From: Acidimicrobiaceae bacterium
GTDB lineage: Bacteria > Actinomycetota > Acidimicrobiia > Acidimicrobiales > RAAP-2
Assembly: GCA_003133685.1 (NCBI GenBank)
Contig: PKYQ01000031.1
Coordinates: 33,932-97,931 of the forward strand
DNA length: 64,000 bases
Direction of reading: 5' to 3'
Shown here: positions 36,005-44,723 of the stretch, piece by piece
Layout: every line of letters starts with the position of its first letter
Numbering within the stretch: position 1 is the stretch's first letter
Made by a program: the position numbers and the translations under genes
The notes under the pieces: generated by a model
The model's database searches: none
What the model saw: the letters and a program-made list of their open reading frames with translations, nothing else
Told to the model about the DNA's origin: nothing

Positions 36005-39000
36005 ATGACAAAGACACTCTACGACCCCTCTTTCGAGCACGACGCCTGCGGTGTGGGGATGGTCGCGGACTTGAGCGCCACGCCAACCAACGCGACGATC
36101 CTCGATGCGCTCACCATCCTGGAGAATCTCGAACACCGCGGAGCCTCCGGCTCGGACGTCGACTCGGGCGATGGGGCCGGTGTCCTCATCCAGATGCCCG
36201 ACGCATTTCTCCGGACCCAATTCGGCGACGTCATGCCGCCCGCGGGAAAGTACGGCATCGCGCACTGGATGGTGCCCAAGAGCTCGGACGTGGCGGAGAT
36301 TCAGCAAGCGATCGACGTGGTGCTCGAACGGGTTGGCTTGGTCTCACTCGGCTGGCGAATTGTGCCGGTTGACTCAACAATTCTCGGTGCGACCTCGCTG
36401 GCTTCGGAACCAGAATTCGTCCAACAACTCATCGCGAAGAGCACCACTAACCCGGCACCGGATCTCGAGCGCGCCCTGTACTGCGCCCGAAAGGTGATCG
36501 AACACACCGTCGATATCTACGCCTCTTCGTGTTCACCCCACGTGCTCATCTACAAGGGAATGTTGACGTCACGCCAGTTGCGACAGTACTTCTGCGATTT
36601 GCGTGACGATCGCCTCACGTCGGCCATCGCCGTCGTGCACAGCCGATTCTCGACGAACGTCCTGCCGCGTTGGGACCTCGCCCAGCCGTTTCGCTACATC
36701 GCTCACAATGGCGAGATCAACACGGTACGGGGCAACCGCAATTGGATGACCGCACGCGAGACGTCGTTGGAGAGCGACGTATTGCCATTGCCCATCACCG
36801 AGCTGACGCCTCTGGTCACGACGGGTCTCAGTGACTCCGCGAGTTTCGACGAAGTGGTCGAACTCTTGGTGCAGGCGGGCAGGTCTCTACCGCACGCAGT
36901 GCTGATGATGATTCCCGAAGCGTGGGAACGTTCGACATTCATGAGTGAGGAGCGCCGAGACTTCTACCGCTACCACGCCGGACTCATGGAGCCGTGGGAC
37001 GGACCGGCGTCCGTGACGTTCTGCGACGGCAAGGTGGTCGGAGCGGTACTCGACCGCAACGGACTGCGTCCGGCGCGGTACTGGGTCACCAAGGACCGGC
37101 GCGTCATCTTCGCCAGCGAAGTCGGCGTCTTGCCGGTTGATCCGGCCAACATCGAGCGCAAGGGTCGCCTGCAGCCCGGGCGAGTGTTTCTGGTCGACAT
37201 TGAGCAGGGACGCATCATCGACGACGAGGAGCTGAAGGGCACTCTGGCGCAGCGAGCCCCCTACGGCGAATGGCTCCGCGAACAGCAGCGCTCACTCGAT
37301 GAGATCGACGCACCGACCATGCTCACGCCGAATCACGCGTCGATCGTGTGCCAGCAGAAGAACTTCGGCTACAGCGAAGAGGACCTTCGCCTCATTGTTC
37401 GCCACATGGCCCAGGTGAGCGAAGAGCCCATCGGCTCGATGGGCTCGGACTCGACGGTGCCGACGCTGTCGAAGCTCGCGCGGCCGCTCTTTGACTTCTT
37501 CACCCAGCTCTTCGCCCAGGTCACGAATCCGCCCCTCGACGCCATCCGAGAGGAGCTCGTCACGTCGACGCGCGTCACCATCGGCGGCGAGGACAACCTG
37601 CTCACCGAGAGCGCGAACCACTGCCACCAGATCGTGTTGCCGTCGCCGATATTGAGCATCGACGAACTCGCGAAGATCCGTTACATCGAAGAGTTCGATC
37701 GCATGGAGGGTTTCACCACCGTGGTCATCGACGGTCTCTTCGAGGCACACGGCCTCGGCACGGGCGCTGAACGACTCGCGTCGGCGATCGACACACTGTG
37801 CGATGAAGTGGTCGACGAAGTTCGTCGCGGCACGAACATCATCATCCTGTCGGATCGCAACACGACAACCGAACTCGCCGCCATTCCCAGTTTGCTCTTG
37901 GCGTCGGCGGTGCATCACCGACTCGTCGACGAACACTTGCGAACGAGCGCGGCATTGATCATGGAATCTGGGGACGTCCGCGAAGTGCACCACGTCGCGC
38001 TGTTGCTGGGATTCGGTGCGTCCGCGGTCTGCCCGTACCTCGCGTACGAGTCAATCGACGCGATGATCGAACAGGGCGAGCTCACGGGCCTGAGCTCGTT
38101 CGAGGCGCGCTACCAGTACGGCAAGTCGCTCAACAAGGGTGTCGTGAAGACGATGTCAAAGATGGGCGTCAGCACCGTCGCCAGTTACGTCGGCTCACAA
38201 CTGTTCGAAGCCGTGGGCATCTCAGAATCCGTCCTGGCGAGATACTTCCCCGGATTCACGTCGCGTCTTGGTGGCATCACGCTCGAACACATCGCGCGCA
38301 GCGTTCTCACCTGGCACGCCAGCGCGTACGAACCGGTGCTCGGGGAGCGAGTGGAATTGCGAAACAACGGCGAGTACCAGTGGCGTCGTGACGGGGAGAT
38401 TCACCTGTTCAATCCCCGCACCGTGCAGAAACTACAACACGCCACGCGCGCGAAGCGCTTCGACATCTTCAAGGAGTACACCTCTCTGGTCGACGATCAG
38501 TCCAGCGCGCTCGTGACGTTACGCGGACTCATGAGTCTGGTTCCCAGTGCCACGCCGCTGCCGCTCGATGAAGTCGAGAGCACGGCGTCGATCATTAAGC
38601 GTTTCAGCACCGGTGCGATGTCCTACGGCTCGATCTCTGAAGAGGCTCACAGCACCCTCGCCATCGCCATGAACCGCATGGGCGCGAAGTCCAATACGGG
38701 TGAGGGGGGCGAGGATGCCGAGCGATTCGACACCTCTGATCCGCAGTGGAATCGCCGTTCGGCGATCAAGCAAGTCGCCTCGGGTCGCTTTGGCGTGACG
38801 AGTCGATTCTTGGTCAACGCCGACGACATCCAGATCAAGATGGCCCAGGGCGCCAAGCCAGGCGAGGGGGGACAGCTGCCGGGAACCAAGATCGCGCCCT
38901 GGATCGCCAAGACGCGACACTCGACGCCGGGCGTGGGACTGATCTCGCCGCCGCCGCACCACGACATCTACTCGATCGAGGACCTCGCTCAACTTATCTA

Positions 39001-40453
39001 CGACCTCAAGAACGCCAACGACCAGGCGCGAATCCACGTGAAGCTCGTCAGCGAACAGGGCGTCGGGACGATCGCGGCGGGCGTCGCGAAAGCGCACGCG
39101 GACGTGATCCTTATCTCGGGACACGACGGCGGCACCGGGGCGGCGCCTTTGACGTCGCTCAAGCACGCCGGCACCCCGTGGGAACTCGGGCTCGCCGAAA
39201 CTCACCAGACCCTGGCCGCCAACGGTCTGCGCAGTCGCGTCGCTCTCCAGGTCGATGGACAACTGAAAACCGGCCGCGACGTGATCATCGCCGCGCTCTT
39301 GGGCGCCGAAGAGTTTGGTTTCGCCACCGCGCCGCTCGTCGTCGCGGGCTGCGTGATGATGCGCGTCTGTCACCTCGACACGTGTCCGGTCGGCATCGCC
39401 ACACAGAATCCCCGTCTCCGCGAGCGCTTCACCGGCCAACCGGAGTTCGTCGAGAACTTCTTCGAATTCATCGCCGAAGAAGTTCGCGAGTACCTCGCGT
39501 TGCTCGGCGCGCGAACCCTCGAAGAGGTCATCGGCGACGCGACCAGGTTGTCGATCGCCGCGACGGACGACGAGACCAGCGACCTCGACCTCTCCGCGTT
39601 GCTGGTCACCGTCGCACCTGATCAGCGCCATCAAAGCGTGAAGCAGGATCACGGTCTCGATGGCGCGCTTGATTGGACCTTCCTGCACGACGCGGTCAGT
39701 GCGGCGTCGCGGACGACGCCCTTCACGTTCGCCACGCCTATTCGAAACGTGAACCGCGCCGTTGGCACCCTGACCGGCAGTGCGATCACGCGCGCGCTGG
39801 GCGAACGAGAACTGCCCGACGACCTCATTGAGATTGACCTGGATGGATCGTCCGGCCAGAGCCTGGGGGCCTTCATGCCCCGTGGCATGACGCTTCGGCT
39901 CACGGGCGACGCGAACGACTACGCCGGCAAGGGACTTTCCGGCGGGCGCATCATCATCCGACCCTCGCTCGAGGCCACCTTCGCCAGCGAAGAGAACATC
40001 ATCGCCGGCAACGTCATTGGCTACGGCGCGACGAGTGGCGAGATCTTCATCAGCGGCGTCGTGGGCGAACGATGCGGCGTACGCAACTCCGGAGCGACGA
40101 TCATCGTCGAGGGCGCCGGCGATCACGCGTGTGAGTACATGACCGGCGGGGTCGTCGTGATACTCGGCGCCGTCGGACGAAATCTCGCGGCCGGCATGTC
40201 CGGCGGCACGCTGTTTCTCTACGATCCGCGTCAAAGCGTCTATGACCATCTCAGTGCCGGCGTCTACGAGATCGATCCGTTGGAGTTCGACGACGATGAA
40301 CACCTCCACGAGCTGCTCACTCGCTTCGTCGCCGAAACTGGTTCAAAGACCGCCCAGTCAATCCTGAGTGACTGGCGGGCCGAGCGCATGCACTTCGTTC
40401 GCATCGAGACCTCGGAGTACCAACGGGTGCGAGACGAGTTGCGAAATGGGTAA
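36005..40453 (+). CDS. gltB: Glutamate synthase (NADPH) large subunit
   Basis: Catalyses glutamine plus 2-oxoglutarate to two glutamates with GltD. The 1,482-residue protein starts with a short propeptide and the glutaminase nucleophile Cys in EHDACGVG, followed by RFSTN and HNGEINTVRGN. The central FMN/synthase domain contains FSTGAMSYGSIS and GEGGQLPGTKI; the 3Fe-4S cysteines lie in CVMMRVCHLDTCPVG. The C-terminal beta-helix (GNVIGYGATSGEIFISG) is complete. Leadered promoter with TATAAT. It overlaps gltD by 8 bases. Confidence 0.97.
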   Translation: MTKTLYDPSFEHDACGVGMVADLSATPTNATILDALTILENLEHRGASGSDVDSGDGAGVLIQMPDAFLRTQFGDVMPPAGKYGIAHWMVPKSSDVAEIQQAIDVVLERVGLVSLGWRIVPVDSTILGATSLASEPEFVQQLIAKSTTNPAPDLERALYCARKVIEHTVDIYASSCSPHVLIYKGMLTSRQLRQYFCDLRDDRLTSAIAVVHSRFSTNVLPRWDLAQPFRYIAHNGEINTVRGNRNWMTARETSLESDVLPLPITELTPLVTTGLSDSASFDEVVELLVQAGRSLPHAVLMMIPEAWERSTFMSEERRDFYRYHAGLMEPWDGPASVTFCDGKVVGAVLDRNGLRPARYWVTKDRRVIFASEVGVLPVDPANIERKGRLQPGRVFLVDIEQGRIIDDEELKGTLAQRAPYGEWLREQQRSLDEIDAPTMLTPNHASIVCQQKNFGYSEEDLRLIVRHMAQVSEEPIGSMGSDSTVPTLSKLARPLFDFFTQLFAQVTNPPLDAIREELVTSTRVTIGGEDNLLTESANHCHQIVLPSPILSIDELAKIRYIEEFDRMEGFTTVVIDGLFEAHGLGTGAERLASAIDTLCDEVVDEVRRGTNIIILSDRNTTTELAAIPSLLLASAVHHRLVDEHLRTSAALIMESGDVREVHHVALLLGFGASAVCPYLAYESIDAMIEQGELTGLSSFEARYQYGKSLNKGVVKTMSKMGVSTVASYVGSQLFEAVGISESVLARYFPGFTSRLGGITLEHIARSVLTWHASAYEPVLGERVELRNNGEYQWRRDGEIHLFNPRTVQKLQHATRAKRFDIFKEYTSLVDDQSSALVTLRGLMSLVPSATPLPLDEVESTASIIKRFSTGAMSYGSISEEAHSTLAIAMNRMGAKSNTGEGGEDAERFDTSDPQWNRRSAIKQVASGRFGVTSRFLVNADDIQIKMAQGAKPGEGGQLPGTKIAPWIAKTRHSTPGVGLISPPPHHDIYSIEDLAQLIYDLKNANDQARIHVKLVSEQGVGTIAAGVAKAHADVILISGHDGGTGAAPLTSLKHAGTPWELGLAETHQTLAANGLRSRVALQVDGQLKTGRDVIIAALLGAEEFGFATAPLVVAGCVMMRVCHLDTCPVGIATQNPRLRERFTGQPEFVENFFEFIAEEVREYLALLGARTLEEVIGDATRLSIAATDDETSDLDLSALLVTVAPDQRHQSVKQDHGLDGALDWTFLHDAVSAASRTTPFTFATPIRNVNRAVGTLTGSAITRALGERELPDDLIEIDLDGSSGQSLGAFMPRGMTLRLTGDANDYAGKGLSGGRIIIRPSLEATFASEENIIAGNVIGYGATSGEIFISGVVGERCGVRNSGATIIVEGAGDHACEYMTGGVVVILGAVGRNLAAGMSGGTLFLYDPRQSVYDHLSAGVYEIDPLEFDDDEHLHELLTRFVAETGSKTAQSILSDWRAERMHFVRIETSEYQRVRDELRNG

Positions 40454-41876
40454 GACGACGGGATTTCTGGAGTATCCGCGACAGGGTCCTCATCACCGAC
40501 CGGTGCCGGTGCGCCTTCGCGACTGGCGCGAGGTGTACGAACCCCAGAGCGATGACGAGGTCTCGATCCAGGGCGCTCGATGCATGGACTGCGGGATCCC
40601 GTTCTGCATGCAGGGCTGTCCCTTGGGGAACCGCATCCCGACGTTCAACGATCACGTCTATCGCTCGCACTGGGATCAAGCCGCCGATCAACTGTTTGAC
40701 ACCAATAACTTCCCGGAGTTCACCGGCCGACTCTGTCCTGCGCCGTGTGAATCGGCCTGCGTGTTAGGAATCTCAGACAGTCCCGTCACGATCGAGCGGA
40801 TTGAGTACGAGGTCGCCGAACACGCCTTCGCGCACGGCTTGGAGGTCGCGCGCGTGGCTGCGACCCATACGGGCAAGCGCGTCGCCGTCGTCGGCTCCGG
40901 ACCAGCCGGACTGGCGGCGGCGGCGCAGCTCGCGAGCGTCGGCCACGACGTGCACGTCTTCGAACGGAGCGACGCCATCGGCGGGCTCTTGCGCTACGGC
41001 ATACCGGAGTTCAAATTGGAAAAGGCGATCCTCGATCGACGCCTCGCCGTGATGGAGGCTTCCGGCATCACCTTTCACACCAGTGTGTGCGTCGGCGACG
41101 CCGCCACGCCGCTCGAGGACCTGCAGCGTGCCTACGACGCCGTGGTGCTCGCGCTCGGCTCGACGCGACCTCGACTAATCCCAGTGCCGGGAGCGCATTT
41201 GAACGGCGTCTATCCCGCGATGACGTATCTCGAGGCCGCGAATCGTGCGGTGCGTGACGGCGAAACGTCTGTCATCGACGCCCAAAACCAGCGTGTCATC
41301 ATCCTGGGCGGTGGTGACACGGGCGCCGACTGTCTGGGCACCGTGCACCGACAAGGGGCCCGGTCCGTCGTCCAGATCGAGATTCTCGAGCGTCCCCCGG
41401 ATGATCGGCCCGACGATCAGCCCTGGCCCACCATGGCGAGGATTTTCAAGTCGTCGCCCGCGCACGACGAAGGCGGGGAGCGACGCTTCTCGACCGAGAC
41501 CCTCGAGTTCCACGGTGACGAGCAGATCGAACGAATCGTCGTTCGCGATGCCACGAGCAATGAAACGGTCGTGATGTCTGCCGATCTCGTGCTCATCGCG
41601 GCCGGCTTCGTCGGTCCCGAACTCGAGCAGCTCGGTCTCTCCGGCGAACCTTTCGTCACGTCGCGCGCCACGCTGTCGGTCGACAGCGAATGGCGCGTCG
41701 ACGCATTCGAAGGCCCGGCGCCCGTCTTTGCCTGCGGTGACGCGGTGCGCGGACAGAGCCTGATCGTCTGGGCGATCGCCGAGGGCCGCAGCGCCGCCGC
41801 CGCGGTCGACGCCCATCTCTCGCAGCGCGCGAGCGTCTTGGCGGCGCCCGTGGCGCCCTACAGCCTTTCCTGGTAG
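40446..41876 (+). CDS. gltD: Glutamate synthase (NADPH) small subunit
   Basis: Electron-input subunit that passes NADPH electrons through FAD and Fe-S clusters to GltB. The ATG at 40446, inside the end of gltB, gives 476 residues beginning MGKTTGFLEYPRQ. Two cysteine clusters near residues 45-110 (CMDCGIPFC...GCPLGN and CPAPCESACVLG) bind [4Fe-4S]; AVVGSGPAGLAAAAQLA is the FAD site and ILGGGDTGADCLG the NADPH site. Confidence 0.97.
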   Translation: MGKTTGFLEYPRQGPHHRPVPVRLRDWREVYEPQSDDEVSIQGARCMDCGIPFCMQGCPLGNRIPTFNDHVYRSHWDQAADQLFDTNNFPEFTGRLCPAPCESACVLGISDSPVTIERIEYEVAEHAFAHGLEVARVAATHTGKRVAVVGSGPAGLAAAAQLASVGHDVHVFERSDAIGGLLRYGIPEFKLEKAILDRRLAVMEASGITFHTSVCVGDAATPLEDLQRAYDAVVLALGSTRPRLIPVPGAHLNGVYPAMTYLEAANRAVRDGETSVIDAQNQRVIILGGGDTGADCLGTVHRQGARSVVQIEILERPPDDRPDDQPWPTMARIFKSSPAHDEGGERRFSTETLEFHGDEQIERIVVRDATSNETVVMSADLVLIAAGFVGPELEQLGLSGEPFVTSRATLSVDSEWRVDAFEGPAPVFACGDAVRGQSLIVWAIAEGRSAAAAVDAHLSQRASVLAAPVAPYSLSW

Positions 41877-41936
41877 CGAACTCTGCGTACGTCGAAGAGT
41901 TTGTAGCATCGTCGCAACAGGACTAGAGGGGGATCA

Positions 41937-43553
41937 GTGCAAAGCACGATGCAAGACGCGCCACTACTCATCAGCGGCATCATCCGCCACGGTGAGTACG
42001 TGTACTCCGAGAAGAAAGTGTTCACCGTCACGCCCGAGGGCGTTGAGGAAGCGACGTTCTTCCAAATCTCCAAGCGCGCCGAACAGTTGGCCGCCGCGCT
42101 CACCAAGCTCGGCGTGCAGCGCGGCGACCGGGTCGCGACCTTCATGTGGAACAACCAGGCACATATGGAGGCGTACTTCGCCGTTCCGTGCATGGGCGCT
42201 GTCCTGCACACACTCAACATCCGGCTCTTTCCCGAACAGTTGGCTTTCATTATCAACCACGCCGAGGACTCGGTGATCATTGTCGACAGTTCACTCGTTC
42301 CCGCGCTCGCGAAGATTCGCGACCAGATTCCCACGGTCAAGCACATCATCGTCCACGGCCCCGACGACAGCGGACTGCTCGGTGCGACGATCGACTACGA
42401 GACCTTCCTCTCGGCCGAATCGGCCGGATTCGAGTGGCCGGAGTTGGACGAGCGTTCCGCCGCCATCATGTGTTACACCTCCGGGACGACCGGGAACCCC
42501 AAAGGCGTGGTGTACTCACATCGTTCGACTTGGCTGCACTCGATGGCCTCGACGACCTCCAATTCGATCGGACTCAGTGAGCGCGATCGCTGTCTCTTGA
42601 TCGTTCCGATGTTTCACGTCAACGCCTGGGGAGCGGCCTACACGGCGTTCTTCGCCGGAACCGAGTTGATCATGCCGCAGATGTTCTTGCAGGGTGAACC
42701 GATCATCAAGATGATTCGAGAGTTGCGACCCACCGTCTCCCTGGGCGTCCCGACCATTTGGAACGACGTGCTTCGCGTCGCGGAGAACAATCCCAGCGCT
42801 GATCTCTCGAGCCTTCGGGGCATCGTCGCCGGTGGCGCGGCCGTGCCGCGCGTGATGATCGAAGCATTCCGCGATCGATTCGGCATCGACGTGATCCAGG
42901 GTTGGGGGATGACCGAGACCAGTCCCTTGGCCGCCGTGTCGATACCGCCGTCCGGTGCGCCGTCGGACGTGCAGATTGACTATCGCGTCAAGGCCGGTCG
43001 CGTCGTCGCCGGTGTCGAAGTACGCGTTACCGCCGACGACGGGACGGTCCTTCCGCGCGACGGAAAGACCGTCGGCGAGTTCGAGATTCGGGGTCCCTGG
43101 ATCACCGGTTCGTATTTCGGCGTCGACGCCCCCGAGAGGTTCCACGACGGATGGCTGCGCACCGGCGACATCGGCTCGATGGACGGCGAAGGATTCATGA
43201 CGATCAGCGACCGCTCCAAGGACGTCATCAAGTCCGGCGGGGAGTGGATCAGTTCAGTGGACCTCGAAGGCGCGTTGATGGCCCACCCAGCCGTCTTTGA
43301 AGCCGCCGTGATCGCCGTGCCCGACGACCGCTGGCAAGAACGCCCGCTCTGTTGCGTCGTGCTGCGTCCCGGCGCCAGCGCGAGCGCCGATGAACTTCGT
43401 GAGTTCTTGTCCACCCGGGTCGCGAAGTGGTGGCTGCCCGAACGTTGGGCGTTCATCGAGAGCGTCCCCAAGACCAGTGTCGGCAAATTCGACAAGAAAG
43501 TGCTGCGCGCCGGGTACGCCGAAGATGAGTTGCCCTACGAGACGCTCGCCTAG
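41937..43553 (+). CDS. Acyl-CoA synthetase (AMP-forming), medium/long-chain type
   Basis: A 538-residue ANL-family ligase. Adenylation motifs are [28 protein letters not shown] and [20 protein letters not shown], and the C-terminal catalytic lysine is in [20 protein letters not shown] matches fatty-acyl and related acyl-CoA ligases that charge fatty acids for beta-oxidation or lipid synthesis; chain length cannot be read reliably. The GTG at 41937 follows a GAGGGGG Shine-Dalgarno by 4 bases; the ATG four codons later is less well placed. The next small gene overlaps its stop by one base. Confidence 0.92.
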   Translation: MQSTMQDAPLLISGIIRHGEYVYSEKKVFTVTPEGVEEATFFQISKRAEQLAAALTKLGVQRGDRVATFMWNNQAHMEAYFAVPCMGAVLHTLNIRLFPEQLAFIINHAEDSVIIVDSSLVPALAKIRDQIPTVKHIIVHGPDDSGLLGATIDYETFLSAESAGFEWPELDERSAAIMCYTSGTTGNPKGVVYSHRSTWLHSMASTTSNSIGLSERDRCLLIVPMFHVNAWGAAYTAFFAGTELIMPQMFLQGEPIIKMIRELRPTVSLGVPTIWNDVLRVAENNPSADLSSLRGIVAGGAAVPRVMIEAFRDRFGIDVIQGWGMTETSPLAAVSIPPSGAPSDVQIDYRVKAGRVVAGVEVRVTADDGTVLPRDGKTVGEFEIRGPWITGSYFGVDAPERFHDGWLRTGDIGSMDGEGFMTISDRSKDVIKSGGEWISSVDLEGALMAHPAVFEAAVIAVPDDRWQERPLCCVVLRPGASASADELREFLSTRVAKWWLPERWAFIESVPKTSVGKFDKKVLRAGYAEDELPYETLA

Positions 43554-43750
43554 TGGAGTCCTTCGACACCTTGGCCGACGAGGTGGGCGCTCTCGAAAGT
43601 CGCGTCGCCGACGCCATCTTCGACACCGTGCGCGCCCAGCTTCGTGCGCAAGGCGCCGACGAGGCGAAGGAGTTGGAGCGACGGCTCGCCAAGGTTCGTC
43701 GGAGTCTGCAGAAGGCCGAGATGCTCCTGCGCGGCGCGAGCGACGACTAG
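43553..43750 (+). CDS. Small helical (coiled-coil) protein, function unknown
   Basis: A 65-residue protein of almost pure helix-forming composition: LADEVGALESRVADAIFDTVRAQ and KELERRLAKVRRSLQKAEMLL show heptad spacing of Leu, Val and Ala. No Cys or aromatic core. Its GTG start overlaps the final base of the acyl-CoA synthetase stop, and its TAG overlaps the convergent LOG gene in CTAG. No family recognised; possibly an oligomerising adaptor. Confidence 0.7.
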   Translation: MESFDTLADEVGALESRVADAIFDTVRAQLRAQGADEAKELERRLAKVRRSLQKAEMLLRGASDD

Positions 43751-44721
43751 TTCCAGTCGTTGATCTCGTTGATCAAAAGCCGCAGGTTCACGTAGTTGCG
43801 ACCGTCGAAGGCGAAGGAAATCGTCGTGTCGTCTTCCAGCGCGTACCCGAGTCCATGGGCGAAGCGAGGCACGGCCTTCGCCAACGCCGCTAGTTGCGAT
43901 TCGCTGGGACGACGTCGAATCTTGACGTAGCCGCGCTCGCCACGAACGTCAAAGCGAACGTAATTCGAGAAGAAGTGGTCGAATTCCTCGACGGCCTCTT
44001 CGATTGAGGTACAGATCCGAACGAGACACATGTCGTGTTCGTCGATGTAGTGATCGGCGATGATCGCGTTGTCGACGAAACTCATCCACTGATTCCAAAA
44101 CGTTCCATTCGGCGTATCGAGCAGCACGACCGGAGCCGGTGACGTCTTGCCCGTATGGAGCAGGGTCAGGACTTCGAAGGTCTCGTCCATAGTGCCCAGA
44201 CCGCCGGGGAAAATTGCGAACGCGTTCGAAGGCCGCGTCATGGCGACCTTTCGAGTGAAGAAATACTGCATCGCCACGAGCATGGTTTCGGCGTCAATGT
44301 AGGGATTGGAGAACTGTTCGAAGGGCAGTTCGATGTTGACGCCGAGCGTGTGCTCACGCCCGGCACCTTTCGCGGAGGCTTCCATGATCCCGGGTCCGGC
44401 ACCCGAGATGATCATCCAACCGCGTTCGGCCATGGCCGCCCCGAATTCACGGGCCATCTCGTAGAGGGGGTGCGCGATCTCCGTGCGCGCCGAGCCGAAG
44501 ACGGCCAGTTTGGGGACGTCGCGCCACTGGGAGAACAACGTCGACGCCTCGGTCAACTCATTGAGCGCCTGTACCGCGACGCGCAAATCTCCAAGGTCAT
44601 TGTCAACCATTGCCAGTTCCACGAAGCGCACGAGCAGCGCGCGCAGGACCTCGACGCGCTCGTCGTTGAGCGCGGAGTCGCGCCGCAACTCGTCGAGGAA
44701 CCCTTCGATCAATTCATCCAT
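43747..44721 (-). CDS. LOG-family (TIGR00730) nucleotide-binding protein
   Basis: A 324-residue protein with the LOG Rossmann fold: AVFGSART, ISGAGPGIMEAS and the defining PGGLGTMDE (PGGxGTxxE). Short LOG enzymes release cytokinin bases from nucleoside monophosphates; in bacteria they are purine/pyrimidine nucleotide phosphoribohydrolases. This version has about 70 extra N-terminal and 90 extra C-terminal residues beyond the core, so it is a distinct subgroup. It starts 2 bases after the fbiC stop, so the two are surely cotranscribed; a link to flavin/F420 nucleotide handling is speculation. Confidence 0.87.
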   Translation of the reverse strand: MDELIEGFLDELRRDSALNDERVEVLRALLVRFVELAMVDNDLGDLRVAVQALNELTEASTLFSQWRDVPKLAVFGSARTEIAHPLYEMAREFGAAMAERGWMIISGAGPGIMEASAKGAGREHTLGVNIELPFEQFSNPYIDAETMLVAMQYFFTRKVAMTRPSNAFAIFPGGLGTMDETFEVLTLLHTGKTSPAPVVLLDTPNGTFWNQWMSFVDNAIIADHYIDEHDMCLVRICTSIEEAVEEFDHFFSNYVRFDVRGERGYVKIRRRPSESQLAALAKAVPRFAHGLGYALEDDTTISFAFDGRNYVNLRLLINEINDWN

Positions 44722-44723
44722 GG

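Noticed and set aside
38519-40309. A 596-codon open frame antisense to gltB
   Set aside because: gltB is unmistakable and complete on the other strand; the antisense frame is low-complexity (runs of Arg, Asp, Glu, Gly) with no start signal.
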